NCBI RefSeq assembly: GCF_003123685.1
Contig: NZ_QCYJ01000084.1
Span: forward strand, 124,001 to 188,000
Length of the DNA stretch: 64,000 nt
Reading direction: 5' to 3'
Source of the DNA: Nocardia aurea
Lineage (GTDB): Bacteria > Actinomycetota > Actinomycetes > Mycobacteriales > Mycobacteriaceae
Shown here: positions 8,195 through 18,460 of the stretch, piece after piece
Numbering within the stretch: the first letter of the stretch is position 1
Layout of the letters: each line of letters starts with the position of its first letter
Translations under genes and position numbers: made by a program
Notes under the pieces: model-generated
What the model was told of the DNA's origin: nothing
What the model saw: only the letters and a program-made list of their open reading frames with translations
Database searches by the model: none

Positions 8195-9919
8195 ATGTCT
8201 CGCTGGTGCGCGTTCCTGACCTCGGACGATCCGTCGGGGTCCGTCCGTGCGGTCGGTGGCGACCCGGTCGCCGTGACCGATCGTCACGCCCTGGGGCTAC
8301 TCCCGGGATCCGGCGCGCCCGCCGGATATTTCACCGCGGGTGAGCTGACCGCCGTCGGCGCGGTCACCCTGCTCAACGCCGCGAAACTACGCGCCGCGCT
8401 CGGTGCCGACGCGCCACCTCCTGATGCCGCGGACGGCGAACTGCTGCTGCGGATGTACGCGCGTTTCGGCAACGCCGGAATCGCCCGCGCCGACGGCATG
8501 TTCGTCCTCGCCGTCGCCGACGGCACCGATCTCGTGCTGTTGCGCGACCACGTCGGCACCCGCACTCTCTTCTACGCCCGAGCGGGCCGCGCGTGGGCCG
8601 CGTCGGGTTCGATTCGCGCCGTGGCCGATTGGCCCGCGCTGCGCACCGGCCTGCACCTGCCCGCCGTGCGCTCGTTCCTCACCTTCGCCTACCTCCCCGG
8701 CCGGGAAACCCTCTTCCGCGACGTCCACGAGGCCCTTCCCGGTCGCTGCCTCCGCCTGCGTCCCGACGGCACCTCGGTCGAGGAAAGCTATTGGGAGCCC
8801 GCCGAAGCCGCCGATGACCGTTCCGCCGCCGCGCACGCGCTCGACCTGCGCGCCCTGCTGGAGGACGCCACCGTGCGACGCCTGCCAGTGGGCGAACCGG
8901 TCGGCGTGCTGCTCTCGGGCGGTATCGACAGCAGTCTGGTCACCGCACTCGCCGCCAAGAACCACGATCAGACGGTGCGTTCGTATTCGATCGCCTTCAC
9001 CGGCACCACGCCCAACGAACTCGCCTACTCCGGACTCGTCGCCGCGCACTGCCATACCGAGCATCGCGTGCTGACGGTGCCGGGGGAGACCGTCGCGGCC
9101 CGGCTGGCCGAGACGGTGGCACTGCTCGACTGCCCGGTCGGCGATCCGCTGACGGTCCCCAATCTGCTGCTCGCCGAAGCCGCGGCCGCCGACGGCGCGC
9201 GGGTCGTGCTCAACGGCGAGGGCGGCGATCCGGTCTTCGGTGGTCCGAAGAACCTGCCCATGTTGATCTTCGAACTCACCCGCGACGATCTGGATCCGAC
9301 CGCCAGGGCCCACGCCTACCTCGACAGTTACCGCAAATGCTACGGCGACCTTCCGGTCCTGCTCAACCCCGATGTGCTCGCCGCGCTCACCGACGCGCCG
9401 CCCCTGACCGACCTGCTCGCGCCCACCCTCACCCAGGGCGCGATGACGAGTCTGCTCAACCAGCTGCTGCACACGAATCTGCGCACCAAGGGCGCGCACC
9501 ACATCCTCACCAAGGTCGAACGGCTCACCGCCGCAAGCGGATCGGAGGGACGCGCGCCGCTGTTCGACCGCGCCGTCATCGACCACGCATTCCGGGTTCC
9601 GCCGCGTTTCAAACTCGCGGGCGCCACCGAGAAATGGATTCTCAAGGAGGCGGTCCGGGATCTGCTGCCCGCGACCATCGTCGACCGCCCCAAGAGCGGA
9701 ATGCGGGTGCCGGTGCAGCAGTGGCTGGCCGGTCCGCTGCGCGACCTCGGCCACGATCTGCTGCTCGGCCGCTCCGCGCGGGCTCGCGGACTGTTCCGCG
9801 AGGACACCATCCGGGCCTGGTTGCGGGGGGACGGCGCGCTGCTGCCACGTCAGGGCGGCAAACTGTGGCTGGTGCTCTCGCTGGAACTGTGGTTGCGAGC
9901 ATTCGACGTCGGTCCGTGA
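8195..9919 (+). CDS. Asparagine-synthetase-like amide ligase with non-functional glutaminase domain
   Basis: 574-aa two-domain protein. Residues 1-190 have the Ntn-glutaminase fold (DGMFVLAVADG, LLRDHVGTRTLFY), but the chain starts MSRWC, so the catalytic Cys2 of true class-II amidotransferases is absent. Residues about 215-560 form the ATP-pyrophosphatase domain with the P-loop LLSGGIDSSL, LNGEGGDPVFGG, and EKWILKEAVRDLLP followed by DRPKSGM. This combination is known from beta-lactam synthetases and lasso-peptide cyclases, which adenylate a carboxylate and use an internal or separate amine. The substrate here is unknown. The gene sits between the acidic-tailed protein and a cupin-like protein. 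Confidence 0.8.
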   Translation: MSRWCAFLTSDDPSGSVRAVGGDPVAVTDRHALGLLPGSGAPAGYFTAGELTAVGAVTLLNAAKLRAALGADAPPPDAADGELLLRMYARFGNAGIARADGMFVLAVADGTDLVLLRDHVGTRTLFYARAGRAWAASGSIRAVADWPALRTGLHLPAVRSFLTFAYLPGRETLFRDVHEALPGRCLRLRPDGTSVEESYWEPAEAADDRSAAAHALDLRALLEDATVRRLPVGEPVGVLLSGGIDSSLVTALAAKNHDQTVRSYSIAFTGTTPNELAYSGLVAAHCHTEHRVLTVPGETVAARLAETVALLDCPVGDPLTVPNLLLAEAAAADGARVVLNGEGGDPVFGGPKNLPMLIFELTRDDLDPTARAHAYLDSYRKCYGDLPVLLNPDVLAALTDAPPLTDLLAPTLTQGAMTSLLNQLLHTNLRTKGAHHILTKVERLTAASGSEGRAPLFDRAVIDHAFRVPPRFKLAGATEKWILKEAVRDLLPATIVDRPKSGMRVPVQQWLAGPLRDLGHDLLLGRSARARGLFREDTIRAWLRGDGALLPRQGGKLWLVLSLELWLRAFDVGP

Positions 9920-9935
9920 GAGGAGCCACCACCCC

Positions 9936-10682
9936 ATGTCCGATCCCCGGATCAAGAACACCGCGGACGACGAGAACGAGATCCACGAGGTGGCCGACTT
10001 CGAAGACGCGGGCCGCAATATCGTGACGCCCGTCGCGACCTTCCCCGCCGAGGTCGCCCTCGTGGTCGTGCAGACCTTCGCCGAGATCGTCAGGAAGGCG
10101 AAAACCCTGCGCGTCGCGACCACACCCGATGTCGACGGGATCGTCCGCTCGCAGACCTTCGAGGAGGGCGATGTCTACATGATCGAGAAGCCCTTCGACG
10201 GATTCTTCGCCGACCGGTACCTGATGGATTTCTACGATGTCGGCGAACGCGGTATCTGTTCGCGCATGCACCTGCACACCGGCCTGCGTTTCGTGCGCAT
10301 GATGACCGGTCCCGACACCCGTATCCGGGTCAGCAGTCTGTCACCGTTCGAGGTGAATCACGTCGAAGGCGTGACCCCGTTCCACCCCGAACGGTTCATC
10401 GACGATCTGCCCGACACCCGGCCCGGCGTGCACCGCCCCCGATACAACGTGATCGTGCCGCCCTGTTCCTTCATGGATATGCAGATTCCGCGCGGGGTGA
10501 GTCATCAGTTCAATGCCTTCGGTCCGCACGCGGTGATCGATTCGGTGCACCCGGAGGAATCCATCGAGGTCTTCCGCGAGCAGATGTCCGGATTCCGGAT
10601 GATGGCGCAGACCGTATTCCTGGCCGAGGAATCCCCCGACGCCGCGACCTGCGCCGAGGTCACCGTGCGTCCGCGCGCCTGA
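9936..10682 (+). CDS. Cupin-like protein of unknown function
   Basis: 248 aa. Cupin-type motifs are visible: RMHLHTGLRFVRMMTG resembles motif 1 and IPRGVSHQFNAFG fits motif 2 (PxGxxHxxN), with HxH and His as possible metal ligands. An acidic N-terminal stretch (DDENEIHEVADFED) precedes it. GAGAGGAG precedes the ATG and 16 bp separate it from the ligase gene, so it is probably co-expressed and may oxidise, isomerise or bind the ligase product. I cannot assign a reaction. Confidence 0.65.
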   Translation: MSDPRIKNTADDENEIHEVADFEDAGRNIVTPVATFPAEVALVVVQTFAEIVRKAKTLRVATTPDVDGIVRSQTFEEGDVYMIEKPFDGFFADRYLMDFYDVGERGICSRMHLHTGLRFVRMMTGPDTRIRVSSLSPFEVNHVEGVTPFHPERFIDDLPDTRPGVHRPRYNVIVPPCSFMDMQIPRGVSHQFNAFGPHAVIDSVHPEESIEVFREQMSGFRMMAQTVFLAEESPDAATCAEVTVRPRA

Positions 10683-10850
10683 TCGTTGTCTTCCGGACCT
10701 GCCGCGGGGGGTGTCCGCGCCCCTATACTGGCAGGGCAGATCTGGTCGGGCGGTGCGAGATGTACGCGCGTTCGGCGCTCAACGCATACTCTCGGTGGTC
10801 GCCCGCGAGTCGGAGCGAGCGATCGACGCCCCTCCCGGAGGGAGATCAGC

Positions 10851-11387
10851 ATGACCGATCCGACCCAGGTGAAAGCCTGTCTCACCTGCCGCGAATACGC
10901 CGATCCGGTGCTGGCGGCATTCCTGGTCCCCGAACCACTCGTGCACGGCGGCTGCATGCTGCACCTCCTCGAACAGACACCGCTGCGCGCGGGCCTGACG
11001 ATGCCGCGCCCGGATCTGATGACCCTGATCCAGACCCAGGTCGACCCGCACAGTTCGGTCCGCGCCGAATTCCGTGCCCTTCCCGCCCTGTCCGCCCGCC
11101 TGCCCGACTACGACCGCACCCGCGCCATCCTGCACGACCACCTCATCGACGACCCGATCCCGGTCGGCCTCGACACCGCGGACTCCGACGACATGGCCCG
11201 CCTGTCCCTGCTCCCCGAACACCCCATCGGCCCCCGCCGCGTCGACGACTTCCAGGACTACGCCGTCCGCCAGGCCATGCTCGCCATCTACCGTCACTTC
11301 GACGTCGACCAGGGCATCCCCCTGCTCTACCACGGCTACGCCGACCCCACCACCGGCTGGTTCGCCCTCCGCGCAGCCTCCGCCTGA
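10851..11387 (+). CDS. Hypothetical protein
   Basis: 178 aa, no recognised family. The N-terminus has CLTCREYADPVLAAFLVPEPLVHGGC (three cysteines within 40 residues), then a Leu/Pro-rich region and a C-terminal IYRHFDVDQGIPLLYHGYADP. A strong GGAGGGAG site lies 7 bases before the ATG. The 168-bp gap upstream holds TATACT at 10724-10729, a possible -10 element, so it may have its own promoter. It converges on hsaB across a shared terminator. Confidence 0.6.
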   Translation: MTDPTQVKACLTCREYADPVLAAFLVPEPLVHGGCMLHLLEQTPLRAGLTMPRPDLMTLIQTQVDPHSSVRAEFRALPALSARLPDYDRTRAILHDHLIDDPIPVGLDTADSDDMARLSLLPEHPIGPRRVDDFQDYAVRQAMLAIYRHFDVDQGIPLLYHGYADPTTGWFALRAASA

Positions 11388-11397
11388 CCCCGAACGC

Positions 11398-11429
11398 CGA
11401 ACAGCCGCGCGGTGGCGCGCGGCTGTTCG
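11398..11429. terminator. Bidirectional hairpin terminator between the accessory gene and hsaB
   Basis: Perfect 13-bp inverted repeat (CGAACAGCCGCGC and its complement) around a 6-base loop, in the 48 bp between convergent genes. No U tract, as is common in actinobacteria. Confidence 0.75.
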
Positions 11430-11435
11430 CTGTGG

Positions 11436-13901
<2,466 letters not shown>

Positions 13902-15110
13902 CTAGACCATGGTGTCGGTGATCGGCAGGCCGAATTCGCCGGAGCCGAAGACCGTGTAGGCGCGTTCGGGATCGTTGGCTGCGTGCACCCGCCCGGCGTG
14001 GGCGTCTCGCCAGAATCGCTGTAGCGGTGTGCCGTTGGCCAACGCGGTGGCGCCGGAGCTCTCGAACAGCTTGTCGATCGAGGCGATGGCGCGTCCGGTG
14101 GCGCGGACCTGGTCGCGCCTGGCGCGCAGCCGCAGCTCGAAAGGCACTTCCTCACCGGCGACGATATGCGCGTACTCGTCGGCGATATTGCCCGAGAGCT
14201 GACGCCACGCGGCGTCGATATCGCTGGCGGCTTCCGCGATGCGGACCTTGGCGAACGGATCGTCCTTGGCCTTCTCCCCGGCGTAGGCGGCGCGGATGCG
14301 CTTGCCCTGGTGTTCCACGTGCGCGGCGTACGCGCCGTAGGCCATGCCGACGATGGGCGTGGAGATGGTGGTGGGGTGGATGGTGCCCCAGGGCATCTTG
14401 TACACCGGGTCGGTGTTCTGTTCCAGGCCGGGCGATTTCAGTTCGCTCATCGCGCGGAAGCTGAGGAAGCGGTGCCGCGGCACGAAGACGTTCTCGACCA
14501 CGATGGTGTTGGAGCCGGTGCCGCGCAGGCCGACCACATTCCAGACGTCATCGATGCGGTATTCGGAGCGGGGGATGAGGAAGCTGCCGAAGTCGACGGG
14601 CTTGCCGTCCTTGATGACCGGGCCGCCGACGACCACCCAGTCCGCGTGGTCGGATCCCGAGGACCAGGCCCACGAACCGTTGACGGTGTAGCCGCCGTCG
14701 GTGACCACGCCAGCGCCCATCGGGGCGTAGGACGAGGAGATGCGGACCTCGGTGTCCTCACCCCAGACGTCCTGCTGCGCCTCCTGCGAGAACAGCGCCA
14801 GATGCCAGTTGTGCACGCCGATGATGCCCGCGACCCATCCGGTGGAACCGCACGCGCTCGCGATCTTGCGCACGGTGTCGTAGAAAACGACGGGATCGGC
14901 CGCGTAGCCGCCCCACTGGGTGGGCTGCAACAACCGGAAGAACCCGGTCTCCTGTAGCGCCTTGACGGTCTCGTCGGGCAGCCGCCGCAGGTCCTCGGCC
15001 TCCTGCGCCTTCTCGCGCAGCGTCGGCAACAGCGCTTCGACCCGTTCGGTCACTTCTTGCGTCATCTCGGGACCTGCTCCTGCCTGGTCGGATTGGTAAC
15101 CGGTACTCAT
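13902..15110 (-). CDS. hsaA: 3-HSA hydroxylase oxygenase component HsaA
   Basis: 402-aa flavin-dependent monooxygenase of acyl-CoA-dehydrogenase fold that hydroxylates 3-HSA to the catechol 3,4-DHSA using flavin reduced by HsaB. Strong signature stretches include QWGGYAADPVVFYDTVRKIA, CGSTGWVAGIIGVHNWHLA and RISSSYAPMGAGV, and the sequence ends FGLPITDTMV like the mycobacterial enzyme. ATG at 15110 is given; an ATG 15 codons in (15065) gives a length closer to the mycobacterial 394 aa and is possible. A KstR-like box lies 14 bp upstream of 15110. First gene of hsaADCB. Confidence 0.94.
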   Translation of the reverse strand: MSTGYQSDQAGAGPEMTQEVTERVEALLPTLREKAQEAEDLRRLPDETVKALQETGFFRLLQPTQWGGYAADPVVFYDTVRKIASACGSTGWVAGIIGVHNWHLALFSQEAQQDVWGEDTEVRISSSYAPMGAGVVTDGGYTVNGSWAWSSGSDHADWVVVGGPVIKDGKPVDFGSFLIPRSEYRIDDVWNVVGLRGTGSNTIVVENVFVPRHRFLSFRAMSELKSPGLEQNTDPVYKMPWGTIHPTTISTPIVGMAYGAYAAHVEHQGKRIRAAYAGEKAKDDPFAKVRIAEAASDIDAAWRQLSGNIADEYAHIVAGEEVPFELRLRARRDQVRATGRAIASIDKLFESSGATALANGTPLQRFWRDAHAGRVHAANDPERAYTVFGSGEFGLPITDTMV

Positions 15111-15123
15111 TTGCCTCTGAGAC

Positions 15124-15137
15124 TAGAACAGGTTCTT
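15124..15137. promoter_or_regulatory. KstR-like operator in front of hsaA
   Basis: TAGAACAGGTTCTT differs from TnnAACnnGTTnnA only at the last base. The identical 14-mer recurs at 56913-56926. It sits just upstream of the hsaA start. Confidence 0.7.
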
Positions 15138-15226
15138 ATTTATGTCGAGAACCGGTGTTCCACGCGGGTAAAACATGGACATGTGCTGGAAGTGAGCGGA
15201 ATCGCTGGCGTCGAACGCGACATTTT

Positions 15227-15240
15227 TGTAACGTGTTCTA
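15227..15240. promoter_or_regulatory. KstR operator in front of kshA
   Basis: TGTAACGTGTTCTA matches the KstR consensus at every fixed position and lies 23 bp before the kshA ATG. Together with the hsaA box it makes a 154-bp divergent regulatory region. Confidence 0.8.
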
Positions 15241-15263
15241 GTACAGAAGGAGGAGGATTCGCG

Positions 15264-16475
15264 ATGGCGGTTACCCCACAGGGGAGCGGTGCGAAAGTCC
15301 GCGAGCTGGATGTCGGCTCGGTGCCGACCCGGTATGCGCGGGGATGGCACTGCATCGGCCTTGCCAAGAACTTCCGGGACGGCAAGCCGCACGCGGTGAG
15401 CGTCTTCGGCACCAAACTCGTGGTCTGGGCCGACAGCGAGGGCGAACTGCGCGTGCTCGACGCCTATTGCAGGCATATGGGCGGCGACCTGTCGATGGGC
15501 GAGGTGAAGGGCGACGATATCGCCTGCCCGTTCCACGACTGGCGCTGGTCGGGCACCAACGGCAAATGCTCGGCGATTCCGTACGCGCGCCGGGTGCCGC
15601 CGCTGGCGCGGACCCGCAAATGGACCACGCTGGAACGCAACGGTCAGCTGTTCGTCTGGCACGACCACGAGGGCAGCCAGCCGCCGCCGGAGGTCACCAT
15701 CCCGCATATCGTCGGCCCCTACACCGACGAGCAGGGCGGCCCGGTCGAGCAACTCGACAGCGGCTGGACGGACTGGACCTGGAATTCGATGCTGATCGAG
15801 GGCGCCAACTGCCGCGAGATCATCGACAACGTGGTCGACATGGCGCACTTCTTCTACATCCACTTCGCCTTCCCGACCTATTTCAAGAACGTCTTCGAAG
15901 GTCATATCGCCACCCAGTTCCTGGAGACCAAGGGCAGGCCCGATATCGGCATGGCGTCCAAGTACAGCGGCGACACCCTGCTGAAATCGGAGGCGTCCTA
16001 TTTCGGACCCTCCTACATGATCAACCCGCTGGTCAATGTCTACAGCGGATACGAGGTCAAGAGCGTCCTGATCAACTGCCACTACCCGGTGACGCAGGAT
16101 TCGTTCGTACTCCAGTGGGGGATCACGCTGGAGAAGCCGCAGGGCGTCGACGGCCCGACCGCCGACAAACTGGCGGCGAAGATGACCGAGGGCATCAGCG
16201 TCGGCTTCCTCCAGGACGTCGAGATCTGGAAGCACAAGTCCAAGGTCGAGAATCCGCTGCTGTGCGAGGAGGACGGCCCCGTCTACCAGCTGCGCCGCTG
16301 GTACGACCAGTTCTACGTCGACCTCGCCGAGGTCACCGACAAGATGACCCAGCGTTTCGAATTCGAGGTCGACACCACCAAGGCCAACGAGGCGTGGGAG
16401 GCCGAGGTCGCGGAGAATCTGCGACGCAAGGCCGAATCCGACGCGGCCGACGCGGCCCAGGAGGCGAGTGTCTGA
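15264..16475 (+). CDS. kshA: 3-ketosteroid 9alpha-hydroxylase oxygenase KshA
   Basis: 403-aa Rieske non-heme iron oxygenase that hydroxylates C9 of 3-ketosteroids and so triggers ring B opening together with KstD. Rieske ligands Cys69/His71 (CRH) and Cys88/His91 (CPFH) are present, followed by mononuclear iron ligands His195, His200 and Asp318 (FLQDVEIW). The reductase KshB is not in this window. The ATG at 15264 follows AAGGAGGAGG; upstream in-frame codons run through the operator and are discarded. Stop overlaps the start of the next gene (TGATG). Confidence 0.95.
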   Translation: MAVTPQGSGAKVRELDVGSVPTRYARGWHCIGLAKNFRDGKPHAVSVFGTKLVVWADSEGELRVLDAYCRHMGGDLSMGEVKGDDIACPFHDWRWSGTNGKCSAIPYARRVPPLARTRKWTTLERNGQLFVWHDHEGSQPPPEVTIPHIVGPYTDEQGGPVEQLDSGWTDWTWNSMLIEGANCREIIDNVVDMAHFFYIHFAFPTYFKNVFEGHIATQFLETKGRPDIGMASKYSGDTLLKSEASYFGPSYMINPLVNVYSGYEVKSVLINCHYPVTQDSFVLQWGITLEKPQGVDGPTADKLAAKMTEGISVGFLQDVEIWKHKSKVENPLLCEEDGPVYQLRRWYDQFYVDLAEVTDKMTQRFEFEVDTTKANEAWEAEVAENLRRKAESDAADAAQEASV

Positions 16476-16804
16476 TGTCGTCGAGCTGGGCCAAGGCACC
16501 CGATTTCGCCGATCAGCCCGCGCGGCGAGCCGAAGTGCAGTCCCAGACCGTCGCCGACAGGAAGCGCTACCTGGAGGACGGGCTCACGCCGCTGAACTGT
16601 CACACCTGCCACAGTCGCGTGCTGGTGCGCAAGGCGAGCTCGCATCAGACCTCGGTGCAGTGGACGGACAATCCCGCCGCCCACTGCCCGGTCTATGCCG
16701 AACTGGCGGCCAAGGGCAATGCGCCCGGCCGTCCCGACTCCTGCCCGCATCTGGAGAAGACCATCAAGTGGGCGGTGGACGAGGGGGTCATCGAAGTCCG
16801 GTGA
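16475..16804 (+). CDS. Small Cys/His-rich protein translationally coupled to kshA
   Basis: 109 aa. The core NCHTCHSRVLVRKASSHQTS plus a later AHCP and DSCPH gives four Cys and several His, most simply a zinc or iron-sulfur site. No signal peptide, so the CHTCH string is unlikely to bind heme. Its ATG overlaps the kshA stop by one base, implying co-translation. A small gene beside kshA also occurs in mycobacteria (next to Rv3526), which suggests an accessory or electron-transfer role, but no function is known to me. Confidence 0.75.
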   Translation: MSSSWAKAPDFADQPARRAEVQSQTVADRKRYLEDGLTPLNCHTCHSRVLVRKASSHQTSVQWTDNPAAHCPVYAELAAKGNAPGRPDSCPHLEKTIKWAVDEGVIEVR

Positions 16805-16810
16805 GCGCAC

Positions 16811-16840
16811 CCCGGTCGCAGCGGACATTCTGCGGCCGGG
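16811..16840. terminator. Hairpin terminator after the kshA unit
   Basis: An 11-bp stem (CCCGGTCGCAG with one G-T pair) and an 8-base loop lie 7 bp after the stop, between convergent genes. Confidence 0.65.
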
Positions 16841-16891
16841 AACGCGGGATCCTGCCCGTTCGCGGCGCGAATGACCGCTGAGGCCGGATAT

Positions 16892-17302
16892 TCAGTCGAG
16901 TCGGAAATCCGCGAAGTCGAATCCGGGCGAGACGATACAACTGACCAGCGCGTAGTCCGCCCCCAACGGCCACGCCGCCTGGCTGACCCCGCCCGGCACC
17001 ACCGCCTGGAGCACCTGCCCCCGCTCGACGTCGGGCCCGAGTATCACCTCGGCACCGCCGATATCGAGCACGAGCGGCCCGCCCCGGTGCCAGAGCCACA
17101 CCTCGTCGGAGGTGACCGTGTGCGGGGCGGACCGCTCTCCCGGCATCAGAAGGAAATAGATCCCGGTCGCGCTCGCTCGCGATCCGGCATATCCCTCGGG
17201 GGCGAATTCCACGGCGCTGCGCCAGGTTTCCCGATACCAGCCGCCTTCCGGGTGCGGAGCCAGATCCAATGCCGCGGCCAAGTCGGGTCGATTCTCGGTC
17301 AT
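16892..17302 (-). CDS. DUF985 (Cupin_5) family protein
   Basis: 136-aa single-domain cupin. Typical family signatures are LDLAPHPEGGWYRETWRS, IYFLLMPGERSAPHTV, EVWLWHRGGPL and the C-terminal VSPGFDFADFRL. The family is widespread and its substrate is not settled. The ATG at 17302 is preferred; a longer reading frame starts 8 codons earlier. It lies 28 bp after the next upstream minus-strand gene and may be co-transcribed with it. No steroid-type operator is visible. Confidence 0.8.
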   Translation of the reverse strand: MTENRPDLAAALDLAPHPEGGWYRETWRSAVEFAPEGYAGSRASATGIYFLLMPGERSAPHTVTSDEVWLWHRGGPLVLDIGGAEVILGPDVERGQVLQAVVPGGVSQAAWPLGADYALVSCIVSPGFDFADFRLD

Positions 17303-17330
17303 CACCCGACTATGCCCGACGGCCACGCTG

Positions 17331-18368
17331 TCACTCGATCCGCCACGTGATGCCGAACTGTTCGAGCGAGTCCAGGATCCGCACCGCGTCGAACGCCTCC
17401 GCCGGTGCGAGCGCGCCCGGTTTCGCCTCGCCTCGGGCCAGTCGGACCGCGATCTCGACCGTCAGCAGAGCGGAGTCGCGGTAGGAGTCCACCCCGCTGA
17501 CGACGCCGCGGACTCGCGCACCGTCGGACCCGTACGCGTCGACGACGAGGTCGTAGCGCAGGTCCGCGCTCGGTGTCTCGGGCAGGGAGTCGACGATCTC
17601 GGCGGTGAACCCGCCGAGTTGGTCGAGAATCGAGGTCGCGACCACGCCTTCGACGGAGGAGACCTCCGAGTGACGGGGGATGGTGAGCACCGGCGGCTGC
17701 GGGAATTTCGATACCGCCGTCGGCATGCTGTCGCCGGGGAAGGTCATCTCGGGGTGCCGGGCCGTCGTGCCGGTGCGCAATTCGCCGTCCGCGTAGTGCC
17801 AGCCGCCCGAACGGAACCAGTCGAGTCCGGCGAGAACCGTTCGCGCGCTGCCTTTCGACCCGTTTCCGCCGCTCTTGCTCAGGTGGCTGATGACGATGTC
17901 GGCGGGGCCCGCGACCCGGCGCGACGTCAGGTAGGCCAGCAGGTCGGCGGGCAGGCTGTTGTCGGTGACCCCCGAGATCACCGTCACCCCTGCGGCTTCG
18001 GCGCGCGCGGAGTACACGTCGAGAACCCGCTTCAGGAACAGTTGTTCGCCCGACACGTCGGTGTAGTGCGCGCCCGCGTCGATGGCGGCCGCGAGCACCG
18101 GTTCGCCGTTGTCCACGTAGGCGGGCAGGGCGCTGATCACCACGTCCGCACCGGAGAAGGCGGCGACCAGCGCGTCGTGGTCACCGAGAGCGGCGACCGT
18201 GATTTGCGCGTCCGTCAGTTCCGCCGCGTCGGCGGCGGCGCGCAATCGTGCCGCGTCCCGGCCGACCAGGATCGGGGTGAGTCCGCGTCGGCGCAGTTCC
18301 CCGAGGATGTGACCGCCGGTGATGCCGGAGGCACCGTAGACGGCGATGGTGGTTTTCGTCGTTGTCAT
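17331..18368 (-). CDS. Saccharopine-dehydrogenase-like NAD(P)-binding oxidoreductase
   Basis: 345 aa. N-terminal Rossmann motif VYGASGITGGHILGELRRRG, then VISALPAYVDNGEPVLAAAIDAGAHYTDVSGE, the pattern of the saccharopine dehydrogenase-like/trans-acting enoyl reductase family. No membrane segment. The ATG at 18368 is chosen because it starts directly before the Rossmann strand; 24 extra codons upstream run into the divergent promoter. Probably controlled by the divergent AraC-type gene. Substrate unknown. Confidence 0.75.
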   Translation of the reverse strand: MTTTKTTIAVYGASGITGGHILGELRRRGLTPILVGRDAARLRAAADAAELTDAQITVAALGDHDALVAAFSGADVVISALPAYVDNGEPVLAAAIDAGAHYTDVSGEQLFLKRVLDVYSARAEAAGVTVISGVTDNSLPADLLAYLTSRRVAGPADIVISHLSKSGGNGSKGSARTVLAGLDWFRSGGWHYADGELRTGTTARHPEMTFPGDSMPTAVSKFPQPPVLTIPRHSEVSSVEGVVATSILDQLGGFTAEIVDSLPETPSADLRYDLVVDAYGSDGARVRGVVSGVDSYRDSALLTVEIAVRLARGEAKPGALAPAEAFDAVRILDSLEQFGITWRIE

Positions 18369-18460
18369 GAACCCACCGTATGGCGATTCGCTGAGCCTTT
18401 GAATGGCTGAATCGCTCTCTTCGATGTCCGAAACACTCATATCGACGCTAGGCTGGTGCG

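Noticed and set aside
5871..10682. Operon as a Wadjet/JetD-type defence system or a classical lasso-peptide cluster
   Set aside because: No SMC-like or kleisin genes accompany the Toprim-like proteins, and no leader-peptidase, RRE or short precursor gene with lasso features is visible.
16595..16640. CHTCH read as a c-type heme site
   Set aside because: The protein has no signal peptide and the other Cys/His residues fit a metal site better.
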